Shown: positions 6,888 through 17,924, counted from the first letter of the stretch. The stretch is 33,648 nt of DNA from Burkholderiales bacterium (GCA_025350505.1 JANXXS010000356.1:1-33648), one strand, 5' to 3'. Numbers and translations: made by a program. Notes: a model not told the origin generated them from the sequence alone.

Positions 6888-8120
6888 GTGGACAACGGCG
6901 GTGACGACATCGGGCCTCCTCTCGCCCCAGTCCGCGTGCCGCCACGGCTGCTGGATGCCTTGCGCGAGCGGCTGCGCTACATGCACTACAGCTTACGGAC
7001 CGAGGAGGCTTACGTCTATTGGGTGCGCAGCTACGTGCGGTGGGCAGGCATGCGGCATCCGCGCGATCTCGGCGCCGGCGACGTGCAGGGCTACCTGTCG
7101 ATGCTCGCCAACGAACGGCACGTGGCCGCGGGCACGCATCGCCAGGCGCTGAGCGCGCTGCTCTTTCTCTATCGCGAAGTCTTCGGCGTCGACATGCCGT
7201 GGATGGAAGCGCTCGGTCGGCCAGTGCCGCGCCGGCGCTTGCCGGTGGTGCTGACCCATGCCGAAGTGCAAAGCCTGCTGCAGCGCCTCGAGGGCGTGTC
7301 CTCGTTGCTCGGGCGGCTGCTCTACGGCACCGGCATGCGGCTGCTCGAAGGCATCCGCCTGCGTGTCAAGGATGTCGATTTCGCGCGGCAGATCATCATC
7401 GTGCGCGACGGCAAGGGCGGCAAGGACCGGGTCGTCATGCTGCCGCGCTCGCTCGAGGCGCCGCTGCGCGCCCAGCTCGATCTCGCCCGGCGCTACTGGC
7501 TCAACGATCGGCAGGACGAGACCGGCGGCGTCTGGATGCCGAATGCGCTCGCCGTCAAGAATCCGCGCGCGGCGGCGAGCTGGGCCTGGTTCTGGGTGTT
7601 CCCCTCGGCCGCGGTCACCAAAGACCCGCGCAGCGAAGCTCGACATCGCCACCACCTCCACGAAAAGCGCCTGCAGCGCGATCTGCGTGCCGCGGTCGTG
7701 TCGTCGGCCATCGCCAAGCCGGCAACGGTGCACACCCTGCGCCACTCGTTCGCCACGCATCTGCTCCAGGCAGGCACCGACATCCGCACCGTGCAAAGCC
7801 TGCTCGGCCATGCCGACGTCAGCACGACCATGATCTACACCCACGTGCTGAAGTCGTCGGCGGCCGGCACCTCGAGCCCGCTCGATGCCCTGGCGTCAAT
7901 GTCGATGTCGACGTCGCTGCCCGGCCCGTATTCCCGGTCGGCCCCGGCGGCGCCGTCCGCCGATGACGAGCTCCGCGCTGCCGCCGAGGACGACGAAGAA
8001 GACGGCGCGACCCCAGGCACCCTCGATCGGCCGGCCTGGCCGCCCCGCGCCCGCGAATCCGCCTTCCCGTGCTACCGCCTTACGCCGAGCTTCACTGCCG
8101 CAGCAACTTCAGCTTCCTGA
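6888..8120 (+). CDS. intI: Integron integrase IntI with an unusual C-terminal tail
   Basis: A 410-residue tyrosine recombinase of the IntI class. Residues about 20-105 are the core-binding domain and 115-335 the catalytic domain, with R151 (GTGMRLLEG), H282 and R285 (HTLRHSFAT), H308 (LLGH) and Y317 (TMIYTHVLK). The IntI-specific insertion that binds attC hairpins is present at about 218-250 ([16 protein letters not shown]...TKDPRS). This distinguishes it from phage and XerC/D recombinases. IntI proteins normally end just after SPLDAL (here residue 335). This one runs 75 residues further as a Ser/Pro then acidic tail ([16 protein letters not shown]) that overlaps dnaE2 by 52 bases. Start is GTG with GAGGTGA upstream. 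No attC array or canonical attI is visible, so it may be a lone integrase. Confidence 0.9.
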   Translation: MDNGGDDIGPPLAPVRVPPRLLDALRERLRYMHYSLRTEEAYVYWVRSYVRWAGMRHPRDLGAGDVQGYLSMLANERHVAAGTHRQALSALLFLYREVFGVDMPWMEALGRPVPRRRLPVVLTHAEVQSLLQRLEGVSSLLGRLLYGTGMRLLEGIRLRVKDVDFARQIIIVRDGKGGKDRVVMLPRSLEAPLRAQLDLARRYWLNDRQDETGGVWMPNALAVKNPRAAASWAWFWVFPSAAVTKDPRSEARHRHHLHEKRLQRDLRAAVVSSAIAKPATVHTLRHSFATHLLQAGTDIRTVQSLLGHADVSTTMIYTHVLKSSAAGTSSPLDALASMSMSTSLPGPYSRSAPAAPSADDELRAAAEDDEEDGATPGTLDRPAWPPRARESAFPCYRLTPSFTAAATSAS

Positions 8121-11100
8121 CGGGTGCCTCGCACCCTGAAGAGCTGATCGAGCGCGCGGCCACGCTCGGCTACGGCGCGCTGGCGATCACCGACGAGTGC
8201 TCGCTTGCCGGCGTCGTGCGCGCGCACGCCGAAGCCAAGGCGCAGAACCTGCACCTCGTCATCGGCAGCGAGATCCGCCTCACCGTGCCCACGAGCGGCA
8301 CGCCGCATGCGCGGCTGGTGCTGCTGGCGCAGTCGCGGCGCGGCTACGGCAACCTTTCGCACTGGATCACGGTGGCGCGCCGCCGTGCCGAAAAAGGGAC
8401 CTACCTCGCGCACCCGGGCGATGTCGAAGGCAAGGTGCCGAACGCGCCGACGCTGGCCGGCCTGCCCGAGTGCATCGCGCTGCTCGTGCCTTCGGTGGCG
8501 CAGCCCTTCGAGGAGATCTTCGCCCACGCGATGTGGCTGAAGACCTGGTTCCAGGAGCGTGCCTTCATCGCCTTGGAGCTGCTGCACCGCCCCGGCGACG
8601 ACGAGCTGGTCGATCGTGTCGCGCGTATCGCCGCGCTCGCCTCGCTGCCCGTCGTCGCCGCGGGCGACGTGCTCATGCACCTGCGCTCGAGGAAGCCCCT
8701 GCAGGACACGCTCACCGCCACGCGCCTCGGCAAGACCGTGGCCGAGTGCGGCCTCGCCCTCGAGCCCAACGCCGAGCAGCACCTGCGCTCGCGCGCGCGG
8801 CTGGCCGCGCTCTACGACCAGGCCGAGTGGCTGGCCAACACGATGCTGATCGCCGGCCAGTGCCGCTTCTCGCTCGCCGAGCTGCGCTACGAGTACCCGC
8901 AGGAGATCGTGCCGGCCGGCGAGACGCCGGCCTCGCACCTGCGCCAGCTCACGTACGCCGGCGCCGGGCGGCGCTTCGGTGGCGGCAAGCTCGATCCCAA
9001 GGACGGCAGGACGCTGCTGCTCGACAAGTACCGCGCCCAGATCGAGAGCGAGCTCTCGGTCATCGCCACGCTGCAGTACGAGGCCTACTTCCTCACCGTC
9101 GCCGACATCGTCGCCTGGGCGCGCAGCAAGAACATCCTCTGCCAGGGCCGCGGCAGCGCCGCCAACTCGATCGTCTGCTACTGCCTCGAGGTCACCGAGG
9201 TCGACCCCGAGCGCGCCAACCTGCTGTTCGGCCGCTTCATCAGCGTCGAGCGGCAGGAGGCGCCCGACATCGACATCGACTTCGAGCATCAGCGCCGCGA
9301 AGAAGTCATCCAGTACATCTACGGCAAGTACGGCCGGCACCGTGCGGCGTTGGCTGCGGTGGTCATCTCGTACCGTCCGCGCTCGGCGCTGCGCGACGCC
9401 GGCCGGGCGCTCGGCATCGACCTGCAGCGCATCGAGGCGGTCTCCAAAAGCCAGCACTGGTTCGACGGCCGCGGCATCGCGCCCGAGCGCCTGCGCGAGA
9501 ACGGCTTCGATCCCGAGTCGCCGGTCGTCAAGCTGTGGATGGAACTCACCGCGCAGCTCGTCGGCTTTCCGCGCCACCTCTCGCAGCACCCCGGCGGCTT
9601 CGTCATCTCGCGGGCGCGCATGGCCGAGCTGGTGCCGGTCGAGAACGCGAGCATGAAGGACAGGAGCGTCATCCAGTGGGACAAGGACGACCTCGAGTCG
9701 CTCGGCCTGCTCAAGGTCGACATCCTCGCCATCGGCATGCTGAGCGCGATTCGCCGCGCGCTCGAGTACATCGGCATCACCAAGCTCGGTCGCGCCGCGC
9801 CGCTCACCATGCAGGAGATCAACGATGCCGGAGAAGATTCGCAGACCTACGACATGATCTGCCGCGCCGACACGGTCGGCGTGTTCCAGATCGAGAGCCG
9901 GGCGCAGATGAGCATGCTGCCGCGCCTGCAGCCGCGCAAGTACTACGACCTGGTAGTTGAAGTCGCGATCGTGCGGCCGGGTCCGATCCAGGGCGGCATG
10001 GTTCATCCGTATTTGAAGAACCGCAATCTGCCGATGGCGCAGATCGAGTGCCCCAAGGAGCTCTGGCCCGCGCTCGAGCGGACCAAGGGCGTGCCGATCT
10101 TCCAGGAGCAGGTGATGCAGATCGCCATGCTCGCCGCCGACTTCACGCCCGGCGAGGCCGATTCGCTGCGCCGCGCCATGGCCGCGTGGAAGCGGCGCGG
10201 CGGCCTCTCGCCGTTTCACGAGCGGTTGGTCGGCCGCATGGTCGAGAAGGGCTACGAGCGCGAATACGCCGAGCGCATCTTCAAGCAGATCCAGGGCTTC
10301 GGCGAATACGGCTTTCCGGAAAGCCACGCCGCCGGCTTTGCCCTGCTCGCCTACGTCAGCAGCTGGATCAAGTGCCACCATCCCGACGCCTTTCTCTGCG
10401 GCCTGCTCAACGCCCAGCCGATGGGCTTCTACGCACCGGCGCAGCTGGTGCGCGACGCGCGCGCGCACGGCGTCGAGGTGCGGCCGGTCGACGTCCGCAT
10501 CAGCGAATGCGAAAGCACGCTCGAGGAGGCGAGCGACCGGCTCCGGCCGGTGCGCCTCGGCCTCGACCGCATCGGCGGCCTGGCCGAAGAGGTCGGCCTG
10601 CGCATCGTCGCGGCGCGCGCCGAGGCGCCTTTCGCCAGCACCGAAGACCTGGCCCGGCGCGCCCGCCTCGACGCCCATGCCCTGGCCGCGCTGGCCAACG
10701 CCGACGCGCTGCACGGGCTCGACGGCCATCGCCACCAGGCGGCCTGGGCGGTCGCCGGCATCGACACCCGGCCGACCGAGATGCTGCGCGCCACGCGCAC
10801 CGAAGAAGCGCCGGTGCGGCTGGCCGCACCGAGCGAAGCCGAGAGTACGCTGGCCGACTACCGGGCCCTCGGCCTGACCCTGCATCGCCATCCGCTCGCC
10901 CTGCTGCGCAGCCGGCTGGCCGAGTTCAAGGTCGAGCCGGCGTCGCGCCTGCACGGCTTTCCGCACGGCCGGCTGGCGCGCGCGAGCGGCCTGGTCACGC
11001 ACCGGCAGCGGCCCGAGACGGCCAAGGGCACGGTCTTCGTCACCCTCGAAGACGAGACCGGCGCGGTCAACGTCATCGTCTGGCCGAAGATCGCCGAGCA

Positions 11101-11263
11101 GCAGCGAACGCCCTTGCTCGGCGCCACCCTGCTCACCGTCTACGGCCAGTGGCAGCGCCAGGGCGAGGGCGACCAGGCGGTGATGCACCTGCTCGCTGCC
11201 CGGCTGATCGACCACACGGCGCTGCTGCAGGGCCTGGTCAGCCGCAGCCGCGACTTTCGTTGA
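8069..11263 (+). CDS. dnaE2: Error-prone DNA polymerase DnaE2 (ImuC)
   Basis: A 1064-residue C-family DNA polymerase alpha subunit of the DnaE2 branch, the translesion polymerase that normally works with ImuA and ImuB after SOS induction. The N-terminal PHP domain begins at once with [19 protein letters not shown]. The catalytic aspartates lie in PDIDIDF (residues 399-405), followed by the [20 protein letters not shown] finger region and the [13 protein letters not shown] palm segment. A C-terminal OB-fold ([17 protein letters not shown]) comes near residue 990. Start is GTG at 8069, the only plausible one in frame, inside the 3' end of intI, so the two are probably cotranscribed and coupled. 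The usual imuA-imuB genes are not upstream; intI occupies their place. Confidence 0.93.
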   Translation: MLPPYAELHCRSNFSFLTGASHPEELIERAATLGYGALAITDECSLAGVVRAHAEAKAQNLHLVIGSEIRLTVPTSGTPHARLVLLAQSRRGYGNLSHWITVARRRAEKGTYLAHPGDVEGKVPNAPTLAGLPECIALLVPSVAQPFEEIFAHAMWLKTWFQERAFIALELLHRPGDDELVDRVARIAALASLPVVAAGDVLMHLRSRKPLQDTLTATRLGKTVAECGLALEPNAEQHLRSRARLAALYDQAEWLANTMLIAGQCRFSLAELRYEYPQEIVPAGETPASHLRQLTYAGAGRRFGGGKLDPKDGRTLLLDKYRAQIESELSVIATLQYEAYFLTVADIVAWARSKNILCQGRGSAANSIVCYCLEVTEVDPERANLLFGRFISVERQEAPDIDIDFEHQRREEVIQYIYGKYGRHRAALAAVVISYRPRSALRDAGRALGIDLQRIEAVSKSQHWFDGRGIAPERLRENGFDPESPVVKLWMELTAQLVGFPRHLSQHPGGFVISRARMAELVPVENASMKDRSVIQWDKDDLESLGLLKVDILAIGMLSAIRRALEYIGITKLGRAAPLTMQEINDAGEDSQTYDMICRADTVGVFQIESRAQMSMLPRLQPRKYYDLVVEVAIVRPGPIQGGMVHPYLKNRNLPMAQIECPKELWPALERTKGVPIFQEQVMQIAMLAADFTPGEADSLRRAMAAWKRRGGLSPFHERLVGRMVEKGYEREYAERIFKQIQGFGEYGFPESHAAGFALLAYVSSWIKCHHPDAFLCGLLNAQPMGFYAPAQLVRDARAHGVEVRPVDVRISECESTLEEASDRLRPVRLGLDRIGGLAEEVGLRIVAARAEAPFASTEDLARRARLDAHALAALANADALHGLDGHRHQAAWAVAGIDTRPTEMLRATRTEEAPVRLAAPSEAESTLADYRALGLTLHRHPLALLRSRLAEFKVEPASRLHGFPHGRLARASGLVTHRQRPETAKGTVFVTLEDETGAVNVIVWPKIAEQQRTPLLGATLLTVYGQWQRQGEGDQAVMHLLAARLIDHTALLQGLVSRSRDFR

Positions 11264-11331
11264 CCAGCGCTGCCGCCGCTTGCCGCGCTGGCGCGGCGCG
11301 CCGGGGCCGCTCCGGCAAAATCGCCGCCACG

Positions 11332-12192
11332 ATGAGCACCCAGTTCGTCACCCCTGAATTGCGCGAATGGATCGTCTCGCAGGCCGCGGCCGGGCATACG
11401 CCCGAGGTCGTCCTCGAGGCCATGAAGGCGAGCGGCTGGGACGAATCGATTGCCATGGACGCGCTCGAGACGACGCTGCGCGAGCATCTCGACCCGGCAA
11501 CGGGCGACGGCTACGCCGAGCCCGAGGCGGCGCAGCGCCCGATGCCGGGCCGCTCGATCTCGGCCGCCACGCCGCAAGTCGCGGCGGGCGACCGCGACGT
11601 TGCCGTGCTCATGGCCATGTCGCACCCGCGTGTCGTCGTCTTCGGCGACCTGCTCTCGGCCGCCGAGTGCGAGGAGCTGATCGCCCTGGCGGGCGCGCGG
11701 CTGTCGCGGTCCGAAACGGTGGAGACCCGTACCGGCGCGAGCGAGGTCAACGAGGCACGCACCAGCGAGGGCATGTTCTTCCTGCCGGCGGAGTTTGCGG
11801 TCTGTGCCCGCCTCGAGGCGCGCCTCGCCCGGCTGCTCGACTGGCCGCTCGAGAACGGCGAGGGCCTGCAGATCCTGCGCTACCGGCCGGGCGCCCAATA
11901 CCGGCCCCACTACGACTACTTCGACCCCGAAGAGCCCGGCACGCCGACCATCCTGAAGCGCGGCGGGCAGCGCGTCGCCTCGATCGTCTGCTACCTGAAC
12001 ACGCCGGCGGCCGGCGGCGCGACCGTCTTTCCCGACGCCGGCCTCGAGGTTGCGCCGGTGCGGGGCAATGCGGTCTTCTTCAGCTACGACCGGCCGCATC
12101 CGGCGACCCGTTCCCTGCACGGCGGCGCCCCGGTCACGGCCGGCGAGAAATGGGTCGCCACCAAGTGGATGCGGGAGGGCAGATTCGAGTGA
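11332..12192 (+). CDS. 2OG-Fe(II) oxygenase, prolyl 4-hydroxylase-like
   Basis: A 286-residue protein with two parts. Residues about 7-53 resemble a UBA-type three-helix module (GHTPEVVLEAMKASGWDESI). Residues about 98-282 are a 2-oxoglutarate/Fe(II) dioxygenase of the prolyl 4-hydroxylase family. Iron ligands are H193 and D195 (RPHYDYF) and H263 (SLHGG); K273 in GEKWVATKW fits the 2-oxoglutarate-binding lysine. YLNTPAAGGATVFP is the conserved strand region. It lacks a signal peptide and should be cytoplasmic. It lies 68 bases after dnaE2 and 85 bases before a small Pro-containing exported peptide. Which protein it hydroxylates is unknown. Confidence 0.88.
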   Translation: MSTQFVTPELREWIVSQAAAGHTPEVVLEAMKASGWDESIAMDALETTLREHLDPATGDGYAEPEAAQRPMPGRSISAATPQVAAGDRDVAVLMAMSHPRVVVFGDLLSAAECEELIALAGARLSRSETVETRTGASEVNEARTSEGMFFLPAEFAVCARLEARLARLLDWPLENGEGLQILRYRPGAQYRPHYDYFDPEEPGTPTILKRGGQRVASIVCYLNTPAAGGATVFPDAGLEVAPVRGNAVFFSYDRPHPATRSLHGGAPVTAGEKWVATKWMREGRFE

Positions 12193-12277
12193 CCCGCTGT
12201 CAACCGGGACGCCACTGCCGACGTTGTGTCGCCGAGCAATCAGCTCCATCACTACATCCTCCCGGGAGAGAAATCCA

Positions 12278-12472
12278 ATGAAGAACCTCATCGTCGCCGC
12301 CGTCGTCTCGGCTTTCAGCCTCGGCGCCGTCGCCGCCAGCCACATGGAAAAGGGCGCTTCGGCCCCCATGGCCAAGCCGATGGCCGCCCCGATGGCCGCC
12401 CCGGCCTCCGCGCCGATGGCCAAGAAGGCCATGAAGGCCAAGAAGATGAAGAAGGCTGCTTCGGCCGCCTGA
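12278..12472 (+). CDS. Small exported Met/Lys/Ala/Pro-rich peptide
   Basis: A 64-residue protein with a clean Sec signal peptide (MKNLIVAAVVSAFSLGAVAA). The mature part, about 44 residues, is almost entirely Ala, Lys, Met and Pro, with the unit PMA repeated (APMAKPMAAPMAAPASAPMA) and then a Lys/Met run (KKAMKAKKMKKA). It has no cysteine and no predictable fold. Met, His and Lys content would allow copper or anionic-polymer binding, but that is speculation. The ribosome binding site GGGAGAG and the strong terminator 30 bases after the stop make it a convincing real gene despite its size. Function not recognised. Confidence 0.7.
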   Translation: MKNLIVAAVVSAFSLGAVAASHMEKGASAPMAKPMAAPMAAPASAPMAKKAMKAKKMKKAASAA

Positions 12473-12501
12473 TCCGCTTCGAGAAACAACTAGAACAAAC
12501 G

Positions 12502-12528
12502 AAAAGCCCGGCCTCGGCCGGGCTTTTT
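12502..12528. terminator. Rho-independent terminator, bidirectional
   Basis: AGCCCGGCC (12505-12513) and GGCCGGGCT (12516-12524) form a nine-base-pair GC-rich stem with a two-base loop. A T run (12524-12528) follows on the plus strand and an A run precedes it, so it can also end leftward transcription. It separates the small exported peptide from the convergent leftward operon ending at 12551. Confidence 0.9.
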
Positions 12529-12550
12529 CATGGGCGGCCCGCAGCCGCGG

Positions 12551-13030
12551 TCAGGCGCGTTGCCGCGAGGCAAAGCCGAACGGCCGTCTGTCCTCGAGCC
12601 GCCGCTTCTTGCGGTCTTCCCAGGTTTCCGGCCCTTCGAGCGTCCAGTTGGCGATGCAGCCCGCCAGCTCGGCGCTCTCGAGGCGCCGGAAGGCGCGCCC
12701 GGGGCCGGTGGCCGGCCAGGCGCCGAGACGCAATCGCCAGGGCAGTGCCGCAACGGCCGAAGCGACCCAGTACACGCATTTCTTCGCCCGCCAGAAGTCA
12801 TGCCGCTCGAAATTGACCCGCCCCGCGAAGCCGGTTTGCGCCTCGAACAAGGCGTAGCCGTCGTCGAGCTCGACCACGCTCATGCCGATGTCGCCCGGCG
12901 AGTCGCCGGCGCCGCGGTAGACCAGATGGACGCACTCGATGCGCGCTGCCGGGAAGCGGTCGACCTCGACCTCGTCGCGATAGACGACGATGTCTTGCTG
13001 CTGCCAGAGGGTCCGCCAAGTGCTCTTCAT
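12551..13030 (-). CDS. Conserved hypothetical protein, unknown function
   Basis: A 159-residue protein that I do not recognise. It has no signal peptide or membrane helix. The N-terminal half is beta-rich and polar (TLWQQQDIVVYRDEVEVDRF, VVELDDGYALFEAQTGFAG). The middle has a Cys and aromatic cluster (KKCVYWVASAVAALPWRL) and the C-terminus is basic (WEDRKKRRLEDRR). Base composition is coding-like. It lies 78 bases after the S9 peptidase gene in the same direction and immediately before the bidirectional terminator, so it is probably the last gene of the long leftward operon. The Shine-Dalgarno is weak and the start is therefore approximate. Confidence 0.65.
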   Translation of the reverse strand: MKSTWRTLWQQQDIVVYRDEVEVDRFPAARIECVHLVYRGAGDSPGDIGMSVVELDDGYALFEAQTGFAGRVNFERHDFWRAKKCVYWVASAVAALPWRLRLGAWPATGPGRAFRRLESAELAGCIANWTLEGPETWEDRKKRRLEDRRPFGFASRQRA

Positions 13031-13108
13031 CGCCGGTCCGCCGTGTCGATGGAAAAGGCCGACCTTAGCCCCGAGCGTGGCGCGAAGCTGTGACGAGGCG
13101 AAACGACC

Positions 13109-15063
13109 TCAGGCCCGGGGCGACGGGCCCGCCGCGACCGGCAGGTTCTCGACAGGCACCGGCTCGATCCGGTCGGCCGGCGCGAAGCAGAAGATGCGGC
13201 CGAAGAAGGCCAGTTCGGCCTCGAGGGCGCGCCGGATATGCCGGGCCTGGCGAAAGCCGTGCTGCTCGCCTTCGAAGAGCAGGTAGGCCACCGGTAACCC
13301 CTTCGCCTTGACGGCGGCGAACATGGCCCCGGCCTGGCTCGGCGGCACCGCCTTGTCCTCGGCGCCCTGGAACAGGATCAGCGCGCTCGACAGCCGCTCC
13401 GGAAAGTTCACGGGCGAGCGCTCGCGGTAGAGCGCGGCGTCGGCCGGATACGGGCCGATCAGCGAGTCGAGGTAGCGCGACTCGAACTTGTGCGTGTCGC
13501 GGGCCAGCGCCTCGAGGTCGCTGACGCCGAAGTGGCTGGCGCCGGCATGGAAGACCTTGCGGAAGGTCAGCGCGGCCAGTGTCGTGAAGCCGCCGGCGCT
13601 GCCGCCGCGGATCGCCAGGCGCTCTGGGTCGACGTCGCCGCGCGCGACCAGGAAGCGCGCCGCGTTGACGACATCGTCGACGTCGACGATGCCCCATCGG
13701 CGCTCGAGCCGCTGCCGGTAGGCGCGGCCATAGCCGGCCGAGCCGCCGTAGTTGACGTCGACGATGGCAAAGCCACGCTGCGTCCAGTACTGAAGGCTCG
13801 GCCGCAGGGCCGCGTTGGTGGCGCCGGTCGGGCCGCTGTGACTGATGACGACGAGCGGCGGCAGCGTGCCGGGCTCGCCGCGAAAGCCGGCGTTCTTCGG
13901 CGCATAGAAGAAAGCGTGCGCGGTGGCGCCGCCTTCGGTCGGAAACTCGATCGCTTCGGCCACCGAGACGTCCCCGGCGTCGAAGGCGAGCTCGCTCGAT
14001 CGGCGCAGCACGCGCACCTCGTTCGTCGCGAGATCGATGCGCACCAGCGACTCGACTGCATGCTCCGACGCCGCGAAGCAGGCGACGAAGCCGGTGCCGA
14101 CCTGCAGCTCGCGCATCGAGCAGAACGGCGTCTCGATGGCGGCGAACCCGCTGCCGTCGGCGGCCAGCCGCGCCAGGTGCGAACGGCCGCCTTGCTCGTA
14201 CAGGCAGACGATGGCGCCGTCGGCCTCGAAGCCGTACATGGACATCGCGAACTGCCATTGCGGCTCGCCGAACTCGGCGGCCATCGGGTGCAGGGCCAGG
14301 GTGCGGCCGCCGCGCTCGCGGTACAGGTTCCACCAGCCGCTGCGGTCGGATGCGAAATGCAGCTCGCCGGCCGGCGACCACTCGGGCTGGAAGATCGATT
14401 CCGATGTGCCGCCGGCGACATGGCGCGGCGCCGCGAGCCGCCCATCGTCGTCGATGCGGGCGACCCACAGGTCGCTGCCTTCCCACGGCATGCGCGGGTG
14501 ATCCCAGCTCAGCCAGGCGAGCAGGCGGCCGTCGGGCGAGAGTCGCGGGCTCGAGAAGAAATCATGGCCGCTCGCCAGCACCGATTCGTCGCCCGAGGCG
14601 AGGTCGATGGCGACGATCGTGTTCACCGCTTCGCCCGGCGCCGAGTGGTCTTCGCGGACGGCGATCAGGCGGCCGCGCGAGGCGTCGATCGCCGCATCGG
14701 CATAGCGCAGCGCGCTGCCCTGGGCCACCGCTTGGGGCACGCCGCCGTCGCGCAGGCGGTAGATGCGCTGGTCGCCGTCGTGGCTGAAGAAGAGCTCGCC
14801 GTCGGTGGCGACGACGAAGGCGCCGCCGCCGTACTCGTGGACACGCGTGCGCACGTCGAAGGGCGCCGGGTTGCGGTCGCGGCAGGCGTCGCCCGCGTCG
14901 CACTCGACGACGACGTTGCGGCCGCCCTCGGCGGGCCGGCCCTCGCTGGCGAAGACCCGCCCGCCGGCGATCGCGATCTGGCCGAAGCGTACGTTCGCCG
15001 AGGCCAGCCTCTCGGCGGCGAGCCCGGAGGTCCAGCTGCCGAAAGGCGCGCTCCGCACCGACA

Positions 15064-15064
<1 letters not shown>
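13109..15064 (-). CDS. S9 family prolyl oligopeptidase / acylaminoacyl-peptidase-like
   Basis: A 651-residue serine peptidase with an N-terminal beta-propeller (residues about 15-390, repeated SPDGRLLAW and WSPAGELHFASD-type blades) and a C-terminal alpha/beta-hydrolase domain. The catalytic triad is visible: S489 in GGSAGGF, D570 in GAEDKAVPP and H602 in GEQHGFRQ. Members cleave short peptides, some after proline, others removing N-acyl residues; the exact preference cannot be read from sequence. No signal peptide is seen, so it is probably cytoplasmic. The start ATG shares one base with the stop of the upstream alcohol dehydrogenase (TGATG), indicating translational coupling. The frame is open upstream through the dehydrogenase gene, but only the chosen start gives the family's usual N-terminus. 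Confidence 0.9.
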
Positions 15065-16170
<1,106 letters not shown>

Positions 16171-16214
16171 TGCGTCTCCTCCCGCTCGCGGGACAGGGCT
16201 GGGGGTGAGGTAGG
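16171..16214 (-). repeat. REP-like palindromic element in the dehydrogenase leader
   Basis: Read leftward, this intergenic stretch runs CCTCACCCCCAGCCCTGTCC and then a hairpin TCCCGC-GA-GCGGGA (16180-16193). The combination resembles the widespread proteobacterial intergenic repeat made of CCCTCACCC, a short spacer and CCCGC...GCGGG. The right arm of the stem runs directly into GGAGGAG, the ribosome binding site of the dehydrogenase, so folding could mask or expose it. Confidence 0.5.
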
Positions 16215-16238
16215 TCTTTCGAGCCGCATGCGGCGAGC

Positions 16239-17924
16239 CTACCGAACGGGCTCGGCTTGCAAGCCGAGCCGCGCACCGCAGGTGAGGGTGTCGGCAGCGC
16301 CAGGTCTCGCCGCCGCCTTGATCATGTCGGCCGCCTTCTCGGCGATCATGATCGTCGGCGCATTGGTGTTGCCGCTGACGATGTTCGGCATGATCGAGGC
16401 GTCGACCACGCGCAGGCCCGAGATGCCATGCACGCGCAGCTCGGCATCGACGACGTCGAGCGGGCCGCTGCCCATGCGGCAGGTGCCGACCGGGTGGTAG
16501 ATGGTGTCGGCGTGGCCACGGATGAAGGCTTCGATCTCGGCGTCGGTCTTCGCGCCGGCCGAGGCCGCCAGCTCGCGCGCGCCGAACGCTGCGAGTGCCG
16601 GCTGCGCGAGGATGAGCCGCATCGCCTTGAAGCCGTGCACCAGCCGCGTCATGTCGTCGCGCTCGGCGAGGAAGTTCGGGTCGATCAGCGGCGCGGCAAA
16701 AGGATCGGCGCTGGCCAGCGTGACGCTGCCGCGGCTCTTCGGTTGCAGCAGGCAGACGTGGCACGAGTAGCCGTGGCCGAACACGGTCTTTCGGCCATGG
16801 TCGACCAGCTTGCCGATCACGAAATGAAATTGCAGGTCGGGCCGCGCTTCGTCCGGGCTGCTGCGGATGAAGCCGCCGGCCTCGCCGAAGTTGGTCGTCA
16901 GCAGGCCGCGGCGATGCTCGCGCCACTCGAAGATGCCCCTGACGACGTTGACGATGCCCGTGAACGACAGGCCGAACAGGTCCTTCAGGTGCGGTGCGTC
17001 GAGCACCTGCACGACGTCGACATGATCGTGGAGGTTGCGGCCGACGCCGGGCAGGTCGCAGGCGACGGCGATGCCGCGCTCACGCAGGTGCGCCGCCGGG
17101 CCGATGCCCGAGAGCATCAGGATCTGCGGCGATTGCAGCGCACCGGCGGCGAGCAGCACCTCGCGGCGGGCCAGGAATCTCTTCGTCGCGCCGTCAACAC
17201 GTACCTCGATGCCGACGGCGCGGCCGTTCTCGAGCGGGATCAGGGTGGTGTGCGCGCCGGTGACGACGGTGAGGTTCGGTCGCCCGAGGTTCGGCGTCAG
17301 GTAGCCCTTGGCGGCGCTGAAACGCTCGCCGTTCTTGTGCGTCACCTGGTAGATGCCGACGCCTTCCTGGTGCTCGCCGTTGAAGTCGGCGTTGCTCGCA
17401 TGGCCGGCCTGCTTCGCCGCTTGGACGAAGATCGGCCCGAACCGATGCGGGCTGCGCGGGTCCATGACGTTGAGCGGGCCGCCGCTGCCGTGCAGTGGCG
17501 AAGGCCCGCGCTCGTTGTGCTCGGCGCGCTTGAAATACGGCAGCACGTCGTTCCAGGCCCAGCCGGCATTGCCCTCGGCGGCCCAGCCGTCGTAGTCCTC
17601 GCGCTGACCGCGGATGTAGATCATGGCGTTGACCGAGCTCGAGCCGCCCAGCACCTTGCCGCGCGGCTGATCGCCGCGCCGGCCGCCCAGGCCCGGCTGC
17701 GGCACCGTCTCGAAGGCCCAGTTCGCGGCGCCGTTCTTGGCCAGCACGGCGAGGCCCGCCGGGCAGTGGATGAGCACGCTCTTGTCGACGGGGCCGGCCT
17801 CGAACAGGGCGACGCTGACCGCCGGGTCTTCGCTGAGGCGCGCCGCCAGCACGCAGCCGGCCGAGCCGCCGCCGACGATGACGTAGTCGAACGTCTGCGC
17901 GGTGCCTGTTGTCTCTGTGTTCAT
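16239..17924 (-). CDS. GMC family FAD-dependent oxidoreductase (choline/alcohol dehydrogenase type)
   Basis: A 561-residue flavoprotein of the glucose-methanol-choline family. The FAD-binding Rossmann motif is near the N-terminus ([18 protein letters not shown], residues 13-30). The first GMC signature is [18 protein letters not shown], the second is in [16 protein letters not shown], and the active-site histidine is in HPVGTCRMG, followed by [17 protein letters not shown]. Length and layout match choline dehydrogenase and long-chain or aromatic alcohol dehydrogenases; the substrate cannot be decided. It has no signal peptide. Its ATG overlaps the stop of the upstream MORN-type gene (ATGA). 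Being followed by a class III alcohol dehydrogenase suggests stepwise alcohol or aldehyde oxidation (inference). Confidence 0.9.
   Translation of the reverse strand: MNTETTGTAQTFDYVIVGGGSAGCVLAARLSEDPAVSVALFEAGPVDKSVLIHCPAGLAVLAKNGAANWAFETVPQPGLGGRRGDQPRGKVLGGSSSVNAMIYIRGQREDYDGWAAEGNAGWAWNDVLPYFKRAEHNERGPSPLHGSGGPLNVMDPRSPHRFGPIFVQAAKQAGHASNADFNGEHQEGVGIYQVTHKNGERFSAAKGYLTPNLGRPNLTVVTGAHTTLIPLENGRAVGIEVRVDGATKRFLARREVLLAAGALQSPQILMLSGIGPAAHLRERGIAVACDLPGVGRNLHDHVDVVQVLDAPHLKDLFGLSFTGIVNVVRGIFEWREHRRGLLTTNFGEAGGFIRSSPDEARPDLQFHFVIGKLVDHGRKTVFGHGYSCHVCLLQPKSRGSVTLASADPFAAPLIDPNFLAERDDMTRLVHGFKAMRLILAQPALAAFGARELAASAGAKTDAEIEAFIRGHADTIYHPVGTCRMGSGPLDVVDAELRVHGISGLRVVDASIMPNIVSGNTNAPTIMIAEKAADMIKAAARPGAADTLTCGARLGLQAEPVR
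16249..16270. repeat. Perfect 22-bp palindrome at the end of the GMC gene
   Basis: GGCTCGGCTTGC followed by its mirror AAGCCGAGCC forms a perfect 22-base palindrome, lying in the last codons of the GMC oxidoreductase (LQAEPVR). A second palindrome, GCCGCATGCGGC, lies at about 16223-16234 just past the stop. No T run follows, so these are not standard terminators; transcript processing or stabilisation is possible. Confidence 0.6.

Noticed and set aside
8072-11215. A 1047-codon open frame on the minus strand opposite dnaE2
   Set aside because: It mirrors the codon bias of dnaE2; the translation is Arg/Ala/Gly/Asp/Val low-complexity with no family resemblance. Long antisense frames are expected opposite GC-rich genes.
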